From Shewanella sp. (GTDB lineage: Bacteria > Pseudomonadota > Gammaproteobacteria > Enterobacterales > Shewanellaceae), in assembly GCA_004195335.1 (NCBI GenBank), contig SDWK01001039.1, forward strand, positions 1 to 22,162: a stretch of DNA of 22,162 nt, given 5' to 3'. This document shows, piece by piece, positions 9,312 to 17,638 of the stretch (its first letter is position 1; every line of letters starts with the position of its first letter). The translations under genes were made by a program, and so were the position numbers. The notes under the pieces were generated by a model. The model saw nothing but the letters and a program-made list of their open reading frames with translations. It was not told the DNA's origin and did no database searches.

Positions 9312-10536
9312 GGAAGAGAGGCAACTCAACTTATTTGGTACCAGTGTTAGCTGGAGTTGGCCAAACTTGTTCAAAGAGCGAGAAGCTCCTGGTATGCAGT
9401 TGTATGATCGCTCCTTGCTATTTGCTGTTTTATCTCTAATTTGCTTTGGGTTTGTGATGGTTATGTCCGCTTCAATGCCTGAAGCACAAAGCCTGACAGG
9501 TAACCCTTATCATTTTGCTATCAGGCATTTGGCTTACCTTGTGGGCTGCGCGGTTATCGCTGCAGTGGTATTGCGTATCGAGATGAGCCGCTGGCAACAG
9601 TTTAGCCCGCTATTGCTATTGATTGTCGGCATCCTGTTAGTCGCCGTACTACTTGTAGGCACGTCAGTTAATGGTGCGACCCGTTGGCTATCTGTGGGGC
9701 CGATTCGAATACAGGTGGCTGAACTCGCAAAATTGGCTTTCACCATCTACATGGCTGGGTATCTAGTCAGACGTCATCAGGAGATCAGGGAAAATGCTAA
9801 GGGGTTCTACAAGCCTATTGCCGTATTTGCGGTTTATGCTTTTCTGATCTTGATGCAACCCGATTTAGGTACTGTCGTCGTGTTATTTGTGGGAACGGTA
9901 GGCTTACTCTTCCTTGCTGGTGCCCGCCTGCTGGACTTTTTTGCCTTGATACTGACAGGAGTGATGGCATTTGTGGCTTTGGTGCTTCTAGAGCCCTATA
10001 GAATGCGTCGGGTTACCTCTTTTATGGACCCTTGGCAAGATCCCTTCGGTAGTGGTTATCAGCTAACCCAATCTTTGATGGCTTATGGACGTGGTGATTG
10101 GTTCGGACAGGGTTTAGGTAATAGTATTCAAAAATTAGAGTACCTTCCCGAAGCGCATACAGATTTTATCTTTGCCGTTATCGGCGAAGAATTAGGTTTT
10201 ATTGGCATTGTTGTGGTGCTGGCAGTGCTACTTTTTGTTTCCCTAAGGGCGATTAAATTAGGCAATTTGTGTATTGAGATAGAGAAGCCCTTCGAAGGCT
10301 ACCTTGCTTATGCCATTGGCATTTGGTTCTGTTTTCAGACCGTAGTGAATGTGGGCGCAAGTATTGGGATGCTACCAACGAAGGGGCTCACTCTACCATT
10401 TATTAGTTATGGAGGCAGTAGTCTCTGGGTCATGACCGCAGCAGCAATGATACTGATCCGCATCGATCATGAGCGACGTTTAAGCTCTATCCAAGCTGTG
10501 CAGGGGAAAAAAGTTAATGACAAGCGTGAATACTGA
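9304..10536 (+). CDS. ftsW: Septal peptidoglycan glycosyltransferase FtsW
   Basis: FtsW is a SEDS-family integral membrane protein that polymerises lipid II at the septum together with FtsI. The 410-residue product has a polar N-terminal tail of about 35 residues followed by about ten membrane segments. Diagnostic blocks are GTSVNGATRWL, QPDLGTVVVLF, DPFGSGYQLTQSL, LEYLPEAHTDFIFAVIGEE and KGLTLPFISYGGSS. The catalytic SEDS aspartate is D287 in AHTDF. The start overlaps murD by 8 nt with no strong ribosome binding site at normal distance, suggesting coupling. A later ATG (residue 31, 9394) is possible, but E. coli FtsW also has an extended tail. Its end overlaps the murG start by 20 nt. Confidence 0.96.
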   Translation: MRREERQLNLFGTSVSWSWPNLFKEREAPGMQLYDRSLLFAVLSLICFGFVMVMSASMPEAQSLTGNPYHFAIRHLAYLVGCAVIAAVVLRIEMSRWQQFSPLLLLIVGILLVAVLLVGTSVNGATRWLSVGPIRIQVAELAKLAFTIYMAGYLVRRHQEIRENAKGFYKPIAVFAVYAFLILMQPDLGTVVVLFVGTVGLLFLAGARLLDFFALILTGVMAFVALVLLEPYRMRRVTSFMDPWQDPFGSGYQLTQSLMAYGRGDWFGQGLGNSIQKLEYLPEAHTDFIFAVIGEELGFIGIVVVLAVLLFVSLRAIKLGNLCIEIEKPFEGYLAYAIGIWFCFQTVVNVGASIGMLPTKGLTLPFISYGGSSLWVMTAAAMILIRIDHERRLSSIQAVQGKKVNDKREY

Positions 10537-11614
10537 TAAGCGTATTTTGATTATGGCCGGAGGGACTGGCGGCCATGTATTTCCAGCGCTAGCTGTCGCA
10601 AAATATCTTTGCCAACAAGGTTGGCAAGTCAGGTGGTTAGGAACTGCTGAGCGTATGGAAGCCAGGTTAGTTCCTCAGCATGGATTCGATATCGATTTTA
10701 TCGATATTAAAGGCGTCCGTGGAAACGGGCTGCTACGCAAGTTGGCTGCACCCTTTAAGGTGATACGTTCGATCATGCAAGCCCGGGCGGTAATTAAAGA
10801 GTTTAAGCCTGATGTGGTCTTAGGCATGGGAGGCTTTGCCAGTGGCCCCGGTGGCGTGGCCGCGAGACTATCAGGGATCCCGCTGGTATTGCATGAGCAA
10901 AATGCGATACCGGGAATGACCAATAAAATTCTTGCTCGTATTGCCAATCAGGTTTTATGTGCCTTCGAAGATACGTTTGACAAGGTAGAGGCTGAGGTTG
11001 TTGGAAACCCGATAAGAGAAGAGCTGATCACCTTGGGAGGCGCTAATGTCAAGCCCGTCACCGATGAAGCATTAAAGGTTTTAGTGGTTGGTGGAAGCTT
11101 AGGCGCTAAAGTCTTTAACGATTTAATGCCAAGTGTGACAGCCGCTGTGAGTAAGACGCACTCGATTACTGTCTGGCATCAAGTGGGTAAAGGCAATCTT
11201 CAAGGGGTTAAGGCCGAGTATCAACATCTTGGCCAAGATGGCAGTGTTAATGTTGCCGAATTTATTGATGATATGGAAGCGGCGTACCGCTGGGCTGATG
11301 TTGTGCTGTGCCGCTCAGGAGCGTTAACCGTCTCAGAGGTGGCAGCGGTTGGCTTACCTAGCCTGTTAGTACCCTATCCACATGCAGTCGACGATCATCA
11401 AACCAAAAATGCCCAAGTTTTAGTGCAGGCAGGAGGTGCGTTTTTGCTGCCTCAGACCATTTTAGATACAAATAAGCTGACTGGAAAATTGCAAATGCTA
11501 GCCTCTGATAGGAATGAACTCGCTCAGATGGGCTTACGAGCGAAAAGTGCAGCGGTACTGGACGCAACACAGAAAGTGGCGAGTGTCTGCATCAGATTGG
11601 CTGGAAAGGATTGA
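10517..11614 (+). CDS. murG: UDP-GlcNAc--lipid I N-acetylglucosaminyltransferase MurG
   Basis: MurG adds GlcNAc to lipid I on the inner face of the membrane, producing lipid II. The 365-residue product (E. coli 355) is a GT-B glycosyltransferase: the N-terminal glycine-rich loop [12 protein letters not shown] at 15-26, a second glycine loop [11 protein letters not shown] near 104-114, the second-domain motif GGSLGA, and the UDP-GlcNAc-binding segment [16 protein letters not shown] followed by HQTKNA. The ATG at 10517 lies inside the end of ftsW with AGGGGA at 10502-10507. murC follows after one intervening base. Confidence 0.97.
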   Translation: MTSVNTDKRILIMAGGTGGHVFPALAVAKYLCQQGWQVRWLGTAERMEARLVPQHGFDIDFIDIKGVRGNGLLRKLAAPFKVIRSIMQARAVIKEFKPDVVLGMGGFASGPGGVAARLSGIPLVLHEQNAIPGMTNKILARIANQVLCAFEDTFDKVEAEVVGNPIREELITLGGANVKPVTDEALKVLVVGGSLGAKVFNDLMPSVTAAVSKTHSITVWHQVGKGNLQGVKAEYQHLGQDGSVNVAEFIDDMEAAYRWADVVLCRSGALTVSEVAAVGLPSLLVPYPHAVDDHQTKNAQVLVQAGGAFLLPQTILDTNKLTGKLQMLASDRNELAQMGLRAKSAAVLDATQKVASVCIRLAGKD

Positions 11615-11615
11615 A

Positions 11616-13091
11616 ATGAGTAAGAATCAAGAGAAGTATTCACAGTTAAGAAGCATCATCCCGGAGATGAGAAGAGTTAAGCATATCTACTTCGTTGGGA
11701 TCGGCGGTGCAGGTATGGGCGGGATTGCTGAGGTACTCGTTAACGAGGGTTATAAGCTATCGGGTTCCGACATCGCTGAGAATGTTGTGACACAAAGACT
11801 GGCTTCTCTGGGCGTCAAGATCCATATAGGGCACCAAGAAGAGCAGGTACATGGCGCAGACGTAGTTGTTGTATCGACGGCGATTAGTGCCGACAATCCT
11901 GAACTGTTAGCGGCCCATGCGCTGAGGATCCCGGTTGTCCAGCGGGCAGAGATGCTTGCTGAATTAATGCGTTACCGTCATGGTGTCGCCGTTGCGGGAA
12001 CCCATGGTAAAACCACCACGACCAGTTTAATTGCCAGTGTTTATGGACAAGCTGAACGCGATCCTACCTTCGTTATTGGTGGCTTGTTAAACAGTGCCGG
12101 TACCAATGCCAGATTGGGAAGTAGCCGCTACCTGATCGCCGAAGCGGATGAGAGTGATGCGAGTTTTTTACATCTTCAACCTATGGTTAGTGTTGTGACC
12201 AATATTGAAGCGGATCATATGGACACCTATGGAGGAGATTTTGAAAAATTAAAATCCACCTTTATTGATTTCCTGCATAATCTGCCATTTTATGGTGTAG
12301 CGGTAATGTGTATCGACGACCCTGTAGTGCGCGAGTTATTGCCCAGAGTCGGTCGTAAGATAGTGACCTATGGTTTCAGTGATGATGCTGACGTTCAAGC
12401 ATTGAACTTTGTGCAAGAAGGGTATCGCAGCCGTTTCATGTTAAGAAGAATTGGAACTGAAGATATTGAAGTCGTAGTGAACTTACCCGGCCAACATAAC
12501 GTGCTCAATGCATTGGCCGCGATTGCGGTTGCTACAGAAGATGACATTGAAGATGCCGCAATGATACAGGCACTCGCTAATTTCCAGGGTATTGGCCGTC
12601 GGTTTGAACAATTAGGTTGTTTCAGTACGGCTAAGGGAGAGATAGTGTTGGTTGATGATTATGGTCATCATCCGAGCGAAGTTGCCGCAACGATTAAAGC
12701 CGCTAAATCCGGTTGGCCAGATAAACGTCTGGTTATGGTTTACCAACCTCATCGATATAGTCGTACGCGGGATCTTTATGACGATTTTGTTGAAGTATTA
12801 TCTCAAGTGGATTGCCTATTATTACTGGACGTCTACGCCGCGGGAGAGTCTCCCGTACCTGGAGCCGATAGTCGCGCATTATGTCGTTCGATACGTCAAC
12901 GAGGCCAGCTGGACCCTATTTTTGTCTCCGATAGTGAACAACTGCTTAGCCTACTACCGGATGTTCTCCAAGCAGGAGATCTTGTATTGACTCAGGGAGC
13001 AGGAAATATCGGGGTGATAGCTAAGCAGTTATCTCAATCTAACTTAGGTTTCGATTCAGTGGGTTCGGGAATGGAAACGGGTAAGGAATAA
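11616..13091 (+). CDS. murC: UDP-N-acetylmuramate--L-alanine ligase MurC
   Basis: MurC attaches L-alanine to UDP-MurNAc, the first amino-acid addition of the stem peptide. From ATG 11616 it is 491 residues, the same as E. coli MurC. It has the Rossmann motif GIGGAGMGG near 28-36, the ATP loop GTHGKTTT at 128-135, [25 protein letters not shown], and DDYGHHP with [11 protein letters not shown] in the C-terminal domain. The open frame extends upstream to 11514 inside murG, but that extension has no family match. ATG 11616 has AAGGA at 11605-11609 and begins one base after the murG stop. It is the last gene of the first block; ddl, which follows murC in E. coli, is absent. Confidence 0.97.
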   Translation: MSKNQEKYSQLRSIIPEMRRVKHIYFVGIGGAGMGGIAEVLVNEGYKLSGSDIAENVVTQRLASLGVKIHIGHQEEQVHGADVVVVSTAISADNPELLAAHALRIPVVQRAEMLAELMRYRHGVAVAGTHGKTTTTSLIASVYGQAERDPTFVIGGLLNSAGTNARLGSSRYLIAEADESDASFLHLQPMVSVVTNIEADHMDTYGGDFEKLKSTFIDFLHNLPFYGVAVMCIDDPVVRELLPRVGRKIVTYGFSDDADVQALNFVQEGYRSRFMLRRIGTEDIEVVVNLPGQHNVLNALAAIAVATEDDIEDAAMIQALANFQGIGRRFEQLGCFSTAKGEIVLVDDYGHHPSEVAATIKAAKSGWPDKRLVMVYQPHRYSRTRDLYDDFVEVLSQVDCLLLLDVYAAGESPVPGADSRALCRSIRQRGQLDPIFVSDSEQLLSLLPDVLQAGDLVLTQGAGNIGVIAKQLSQSNLGFDSVGSGMETGKE

Positions 13092-13126
13092 ATTTGAAAG
13101 ATATCTCATTGCCGATGTATCAGATT

Positions 13127-13154
13127 TTGACCCTACCAATAAGGTCTATATAAT
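13127..13154 (+). promoter_or_regulatory. Strong candidate sigma70 promoter for ftsQAZ
   Basis: TTGACC at 13127-13132 (5 of 6 consensus) is followed by a 16-bp spacer and a perfect TATAAT at 13149-13154. It lies in the murC-ftsQ gap with a predicted start near 13161, leaving a leader of about 62 nt before ftsQ. The leader contains the 26-bp palindrome. The -10 overlaps the ATG of a 27-codon mini-ORF, so that ORF could only be read from transcripts coming through murC. Confidence 0.7.
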
Positions 13155-13236
13155 GGCCGGTTTTCTGTGGTTCATTAGTATATTAACGATTTCGTTAATA
13201 TACAGATTAGGGTTGGATATCTGTGTCTTGGGCTGA
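13153..13236 (+). other. Possible 27-codon hydrophobic mini-ORF overlapping the ftsQ start
   Basis: ATG 13153 is preceded at 8 nt by AAGG (13141-13144), a plausible ribosome binding site. The frame runs 27 codons to TGA 13234-13236 and overlaps the first 14 nt of ftsQ in a different frame. The predicted peptide begins MAGFLWFISIL and is almost wholly hydrophobic through residue 16, like a single membrane helix. It also spans the 26-bp palindrome. It is not recognised; an AT-rich palindrome naturally encodes hydrophobic codons, so coding status is uncertain. Confidence 0.3.
13178..13203. repeat. Perfect 26-bp palindrome in the ftsQ leader
   Basis: Left arm GTATATTAACGA (13178-13189) and right arm TCGTTAATATAC (13192-13203) are exact reverse complements around TT. 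As RNA it would fold as an 11-bp stem with an AUUU tetraloop, ending 5 nt before the AGGG at 13209-13212 that could be part of the ftsQ ribosome binding site. It could be an operator just downstream of the promoter or an mRNA hairpin affecting ftsQ translation. No T-tract follows, so it is not an intrinsic terminator. Confidence 0.8.
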
Positions 13237-13987
13237 GGTGAGTCAAAGGTGGAAATTGAGGCTGGTGCGGGTCGATTGGTATCTGTGTTTTGGGCTCCTG
13301 TTTTTGCTCTTGGTCGTACTCGGTTTATCGATGGGAGTTTGGAAACTTAATCTGATAGTTAATGACGCAGACGCATTGCCTATCGAGGCTGTGGCAATCA
13401 GAGGAGAGCGTACCAGAACCTCTGATGAAGAGGTGCAGGTCGCACTACAAGATTTAATGCAGAGAAGTTTTTTCTCTGCAGATGTCAATCAAGTGCAGGA
13501 TGCATTAGAGGCGTTACCTTGGGTTTACCAGGCTTCGGTACGACGTGAGTGGCCTGCAAAATTGAAGGTGTACCTAGTTGAGCAGCAAGTCGTCGCTCAT
13601 TGGAATGGAGATGCCTGGCTCAATATTCATGGGCAGGTGTTTGATGCACCCAAACGAGATGACATTGGATCTTTGCCGCTACTTGCTGGCCCGGAAGGGC
13701 AATCAAAAGTGGTATTAACCACATACAGGCAAGTTAGCGAGTTGTTGAAGATAAATGGTTTCAAGTTGGATAGTTTAAGTTTGAGTCCTAGACATGCGTG
13801 GCATGGTTCGTTGGATAACGGAATTATGCTCGAGTTAGGTAGAGAAGATAAAATGGCAAGGATACAACGATTTATCAATGTGTATCCAACACTGGTTAAG
13901 CAGCCAAAGCCAGTTGCCAAGGTCGATTTGCGCTACGACACCGGATTAGCCGTAGGTTGGGAAAATGCACAGAAAGAGAGCCAGTAA
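13223..13987 (+). CDS. ftsQ: Cell division protein FtsQ
   Basis: FtsQ is a bitopic divisome protein of the FtsQLB complex linking cytoplasmic ring assembly to septal synthesis. The 254-residue product has a cytoplasmic tail of about 19 residues, a membrane segment at about 20-40, a POTRA domain at about 52-120 (starting PIEAVAIRGERTRTS and including LPWVYQASVRREWPAKLKV), and a beta domain ending with PVAKVDLRYDTGLAVGW, the usual FtsQ C-terminal motif. It is slightly shorter than E. coli FtsQ (276). The start is GTG 13223, with AGGG at 13209-13212 or GGA at 13215-13217 as a weak ribosome binding site next to the palindrome. The stop is 3 nt before ftsA. Confidence 0.95.
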   Translation: MSWAEVSQRWKLRLVRVDWYLCFGLLFLLLVVLGLSMGVWKLNLIVNDADALPIEAVAIRGERTRTSDEEVQVALQDLMQRSFFSADVNQVQDALEALPWVYQASVRREWPAKLKVYLVEQQVVAHWNGDAWLNIHGQVFDAPKRDDIGSLPLLAGPEGQSKVVLTTYRQVSELLKINGFKLDSLSLSPRHAWHGSLDNGIMLELGREDKMARIQRFINVYPTLVKQPKPVAKVDLRYDTGLAVGWENAQKESQ

Positions 13988-13990
13988 ATA

Positions 13991-15226
13991 ATGACCAAGA
14001 ATCAAGATAGAAATCTGATCGTTGGATTAGACATAGGAACCTCAAAGGTTGCTGTGATCATAGGTGAAGTGCTACCCGATGGTGAGATCAGTGTTGTCGG
14101 GCTGGGGAATCATCAGTCCAGAGGTATGGACAAAGGTGGTGTAAACGATCTTGATTCTATTGTACGCAGTGTACAACGAGCGTTAGACCAGGCCGAGTTA
14201 ATGGCTGATTGCCAAATTTCATCGGTATATTTAGGTATCTCTGGTAAGCATATCGACTGTCAAAATGAAAACGGTATGGTCTCTATCAATGATGAAGAGG
14301 TCACGCAGGATGACGTTGATAATGTGATTCATACGGCTCGATCGGTAAAAATCCCGACAGAACGCCGTATATTGCACGTGCTTCCACAAGAGTATGCGAT
14401 CGATGTACAGGATGGTATTAAGAGCCCTATTGGCATGTCTGGCATGCGAATGGAGGCAAAGGTTCATATCGTGACATGCGCGAATGATATGGCAAAAAAC
14501 ATTACTAAGAGTGTGGAGCGATGTGGACTTAAGGTCGATGACCTGGTGTTTTCAGCCATAGCCTCAGCAGACTCTGTTTTGACTAATGATGAGAAGGATT
14601 TAGGTGTCTGTTTAGTTGACATCGGTGGTGGGACAACAGATCTGGCGGTCTATACCAATGGTGCGTTGCGTCATTGTGCTGTGGTGCCTGTTGCTGGCAA
14701 TCAGGTGACTAACGATATCGCGAAGATTTTCAGAACGCCACTTTCTCATGCTGAACAGATTAAGGTTCAATTTGCCAGCGCTCGTAGCGCCATGGTTAGC
14801 CGTGAAGACAGTATTGAAGTTCCCTCTGTCGGTGGACGGCCATCCAGAACGATGTCCAGACATACATTGGCCGAAGTGGTTGAGCCCAGATATCAAGAGC
14901 TATTTGAGTTAGTACTTAAAGAGTTAAGAGATTCTGGATTAGAAGAGCAGATAGCGGCAGGTATTGTACTTACCGGTGGAACAGCATCCATCGAAGGGGC
15001 GGTCGATCTTGCTGAGGCTACATTTGGTATGCCGGTGCGAGTGGCATCGCCACTGCCAGTGAAAGGGTTATTTGAATATGTAGATCAACCTATTTACTCC
15101 ACTGGAGTTGGGTTGTTGCACTACGGAGCAAGAAGGGTCGTCGAGCGTCAGTTCGAACGTCCTGAGCGTCAAGGGGTTACCAGTCTCTGGAATCGGGTTC
15201 AGAGCTGGTTTAAAGGTGAGTTTTAA
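13991..15226 (+). CDS. ftsA: Cell division protein FtsA
   Basis: FtsA is an actin-like ATPase that tethers FtsZ to the membrane and recruits later division proteins. The 411-residue product has the phosphate-1 loop DIGTSKVAV (14-22), the phosphate-2 loop DIGGGTTD at 210-217, the adenosine-binding segment TGGTASIEGA near 328-337, and a C-terminal amphipathic helix at about 398-411 (SLWNRVQSWFKGEF), the membrane-targeting sequence. E. coli FtsA has 420 residues. The ATG at 13991 is 3 nt after the ftsQ stop, so the two are surely cotranscribed. The gene ends with tandem stops (TAATAG), followed by a 77-nt gap to ftsZ. Confidence 0.97.
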   Translation: MTKNQDRNLIVGLDIGTSKVAVIIGEVLPDGEISVVGLGNHQSRGMDKGGVNDLDSIVRSVQRALDQAELMADCQISSVYLGISGKHIDCQNENGMVSINDEEVTQDDVDNVIHTARSVKIPTERRILHVLPQEYAIDVQDGIKSPIGMSGMRMEAKVHIVTCANDMAKNITKSVERCGLKVDDLVFSAIASADSVLTNDEKDLGVCLVDIGGGTTDLAVYTNGALRHCAVVPVAGNQVTNDIAKIFRTPLSHAEQIKVQFASARSAMVSREDSIEVPSVGGRPSRTMSRHTLAEVVEPRYQELFELVLKELRDSGLEEQIAAGIVLTGGTASIEGAVDLAEATFGMPVRVASPLPVKGLFEYVDQPIYSTGVGLLHYGARRVVERQFERPERQGVTSLWNRVQSWFKGEF

Positions 15227-15240
15227 TAGTTGAAGAAAAT

Positions 15241-15255
15241 TAAGCCTAAGGCTTA
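15241..15255. repeat. Small hairpin in the ftsA-ftsZ gap
   Basis: TAAGCC (15241-15246) and GGCTTA (15250-15255) form a perfect 6-bp stem with a 3-nt TAA loop. There is no adjoining T-tract, so it is not an obvious terminator; it could act as an RNA stability or processing element. I saw no convincing promoter in this 77-nt gap. The ftsZ ribosome binding site GGAG lies at 15292-15295. Confidence 0.4.
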
Positions 15256-15303
15256 GTCGATTAACTATTTTACATATAACGCAGGCAAAACGGAGAGAAG
15301 ACC

Positions 15304-16479
15304 ATGTTTGAAATCATGGATAGTCATACTGATGAAGCGGTGATTAAGGTCATCGGTGTCGGTGGTGGTGGTGGCAATGCCATCGAACATATGGTTAAAC
15401 ACAACATTGAAGGTGTTGAGTTTGTTGCAACCAATACAGATGCACAAGCATTAAGAAAATCTTCTGCAGGATCAACCATTCAACTTGGACGTGATATCAC
15501 TAAAGGGTTGGGAGCAGGGGCAAACCCTGAAATTGGTCGTCTTGCTGCCGAGGAAGATAAAGAAAATATCAGAAATGCGATTAAAGGTTCTGACATGATC
15601 TTTATTGCGGCTGGTATGGGTGGTGGTACGGGTACTGGTGCTGCGCCAGTTGTTGCTGAAGTGGCTAAAGAAGAAGGCATCTTAACCGTTGCAGTAGTGA
15701 CTAAGCCTTTCCCATTCGAGGGAAAGAAGCGCATGTCTTATGCCGATCAAGGTATCGCAGAGCTTGCCAAGCATGTGGATTCGCTAATTACCATTCCTAA
15801 TGAAAAGTTATTAAAAGTATTAGGTCGTGGTACCTCACTGTTAGATGCATTCGCCGCGGCGAACAACGTACTGCTCGGTGCTGTTCAAGGTATCGCTGAG
15901 CTGATCACTCGCCCAGGTCTTATCAACGTGGATTTTGCTGATGTAAAAACCGTGATGTCAGAGATGGGTAATGCCATGATGGGTACGGGTGTTGCTAGTG
16001 GTGAAGACCGTGCCGAAGAAGCTGCTGAAGCGGCAGTGGCAAGTCCTCTACTGGAAGATATCGATCTTGCCGGCGCTCGTGGTGTACTTGTGAACATTAC
16101 GGCTGGTATGGACATGAGCATCGAAGAGTTTGAGACGGTGGGTAATCACGTTAAAGCTTACGCATCCGATAATGCTACTGTTGTCGTGGGTGCGGTAATC
16201 GATCCTGAAATGAGTGACGAGTTACGTGTTACCGTCGTTGCTACCGGAATTGGCGCAGATAAGAAACCTGACATTCAGTTGGTGACTAAACCTGCTCCGC
16301 GTCCAGAGCCAATAGTGACGCCAGAAATTCGTCTAGATACAACATCTGAAGAATTTATAGCTCAGCCTATGGCGACTGGAAATGCTGTGCCAGTGGCTCA
16401 AACGGCACCAACGCTAGCACCAAAAAATGAAGCGGATTATTTAGATATCCCTGCATTCTTGCGTAAGCAGGCAGACTAA
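15304..16479 (+). CDS. ftsZ: Cell division protein FtsZ
   Basis: FtsZ is the tubulin-like GTPase that polymerises into the cytokinetic ring. The 391-residue product (E. coli 383) has [10 protein letters not shown] near 17-26, the tubulin signature GGGTGTG at 106-112, and the T7 synergy loop with N208, D210 and D213 that completes GTP hydrolysis in the next subunit. A proline-rich linker from about 317 leads to the conserved C-terminal peptide [14 protein letters not shown] that binds FtsA and ZipA. The ATG at 15304 has a strong GGAG at 15292-15295, consistent with the high FtsZ level expected. It is the last gene of the ftsQAZ block. Confidence 0.98.
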   Translation: MFEIMDSHTDEAVIKVIGVGGGGGNAIEHMVKHNIEGVEFVATNTDAQALRKSSAGSTIQLGRDITKGLGAGANPEIGRLAAEEDKENIRNAIKGSDMIFIAAGMGGGTGTGAAPVVAEVAKEEGILTVAVVTKPFPFEGKKRMSYADQGIAELAKHVDSLITIPNEKLLKVLGRGTSLLDAFAAANNVLLGAVQGIAELITRPGLINVDFADVKTVMSEMGNAMMGTGVASGEDRAEEAAEAAVASPLLEDIDLAGARGVLVNITAGMDMSIEEFETVGNHVKAYASDNATVVVGAVIDPEMSDELRVTVVATGIGADKKPDIQLVTKPAPRPEPIVTPEIRLDTTSEEFIAQPMATGNAVPVAQTAPTLAPKNEADYLDIPAFLRKQAD

Positions 16480-16679
16480 ATACAGTTGTGGTATACAGCT
16501 TTTTATTGAGCTGTCTATGTTTCGCTATGGAGACTTTTTTAAGTATTACGATGGCGATTTTTAGTAGGATTTTGGCTAATTTGCAAAGATATGTTAGCAT
16601 ATCCGACCAGCCGTGCCTGTGTGTAGAAAAATTTCTGCACAGGTGTTGAGCTTTTTTGTTGAGATGAACGGGTAATAGA
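16480..16679. promoter_or_regulatory. ftsZ-lpxC intergenic region with three inverted repeats and a weak promoter candidate
   Basis: Three inverted repeats are visible. ACAGCT/AGCTGT at 16495-16500 and 16509-16514 could be a weak ftsZ 3' hairpin. GATATG/CATATC at 16588-16593 and 16598-16603 is perfect with a TTAG loop. CCTGTG/CACAGG at 16616-16621 and 16638-16643 extends inward with a 2-nt bulge and is followed, after a gap, by TTTTTT near 16652-16657. A weak sigma70 match, TTGGCT (16572-16577), 17 bp, TAGCAT (16595-16600), overlaps the second repeat and could drive lpxC. Whether ftsZ transcription ends here is not clear. Confidence 0.4.
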
Positions 16680-17597
16680 ATGATTTTTCAAAGAACTGTT
16701 AAAGAAATGGTTAAAACTACTGGAGTCGGGTTACATTCCGGCAATAAGGTGACTTTGAGCATCAAGCCCGCCCCCGTTAATACTGGCATCGTACTCGTAC
16801 GTACCGACCTTGAACCTGCAGTGGCTATTCCAGCTAAAGCAGATTTAGTTCGTGAAACGACGATGTGTACGGCACTGGTCAATGATGAAGGTGTACGTAT
16901 CTCAACAATTGAGCACTTATTCGCAGCACTTGCGGGGTTAGGTATCGACAATGCTGTTATAGAGGTCGATGCCCCGGAGATCCCCATCATGGATGGTAGT
17001 GCTAGTCCATGGGTCTTCTTACTTCAATCAGTAGGGATACAAGAGCAAGCGTCGGCTAAAAAATATCTGAGAATCAAAAATACTGTACGTGTTGAAGATG
17101 GTGATAAATGGGCTGAACTAAAACCCTTTAAAGGTTTTAGAGTGGATTTTGAAATTGACTTTAATCATCCTGAAATTGCCCGTAGCCAACAACACATGGT
17201 AATGGATTTTTCTACTTCAGCATTTGTGCGCGATATAAGTCGAGCAAGAACATTCGGCTTTATGCGTGATATTGAATACTTAAGAGCTAACAATTTGGCC
17301 TTAGGTGGAAGTATGGAAAATGCAGTTGTGCTTGACGAATATCGTGTCCTCAACCCCGATGGTCTGCGTTATGAGGATGAGTTCGTTAAACATAAGATTT
17401 TAGATGCTTTCGGTGATCTCTATGTTGCTGGCTATGCCATTGTTGGTGAATTCCGTGCATTCAAAACCGGCCATGCATTAAATAATCAATTAGTGCGTGC
17501 TTTGTTAGCGCAGCAAGATGCTTGGGAGCTAGTTAGCTTCGAAAAAGACGAAGCTCCGGTGAGCTTTTCTGTACCCGCTGGTGCAGTGTTCGCTTAA
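16680..17597 (+). CDS. lpxC: UDP-3-O-acyl-N-acetylglucosamine deacetylase LpxC
   Basis: LpxC is the zinc-dependent deacetylase that makes the committed step of lipid A synthesis in the cytoplasm. The 305-residue product has the same length as E. coli LpxC and keeps the catalytic set: E78 and H79 in STIEHL, H238 and D242 in [10 protein letters not shown], and the general base in KTGHALNNQ near H265. The block [13 protein letters not shown] is also typical. The ATG at 16680 has GGG at 16670-16672. It follows the dcw cluster, linking envelope precursor supply with division genes. A strong terminator begins 56 nt after its stop. In E. coli LpxC is degraded by FtsH through its C-terminal tail; whether that holds here cannot be read. 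Confidence 0.97.
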   Translation: MIFQRTVKEMVKTTGVGLHSGNKVTLSIKPAPVNTGIVLVRTDLEPAVAIPAKADLVRETTMCTALVNDEGVRISTIEHLFAALAGLGIDNAVIEVDAPEIPIMDGSASPWVFLLQSVGIQEQASAKKYLRIKNTVRVEDGDKWAELKPFKGFRVDFEIDFNHPEIARSQQHMVMDFSTSAFVRDISRARTFGFMRDIEYLRANNLALGGSMENAVVLDEYRVLNPDGLRYEDEFVKHKILDAFGDLYVAGYAIVGEFRAFKTGHALNNQLVRALLAQQDAWELVSFEKDEAPVSFSVPAGAVFA

Positions 17598-17638
17598 TCG
17601 ATAGATTAAAAGAACTCAGAGTTACTTAATTGCTAACG

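Noticed and set aside
11514..11615. Upstream extension of the murC frame into murG
   Set aside because: The extra 34 residues have no MurC similarity, whereas ATG 11616 gives the standard 491-residue enzyme with a good ribosome binding site.
12652..12990. 112-codon plus-strand frame inside murC
   Set aside because: It lies wholly in the C-terminal domain of murC in another frame, and its product shows no family resemblance.
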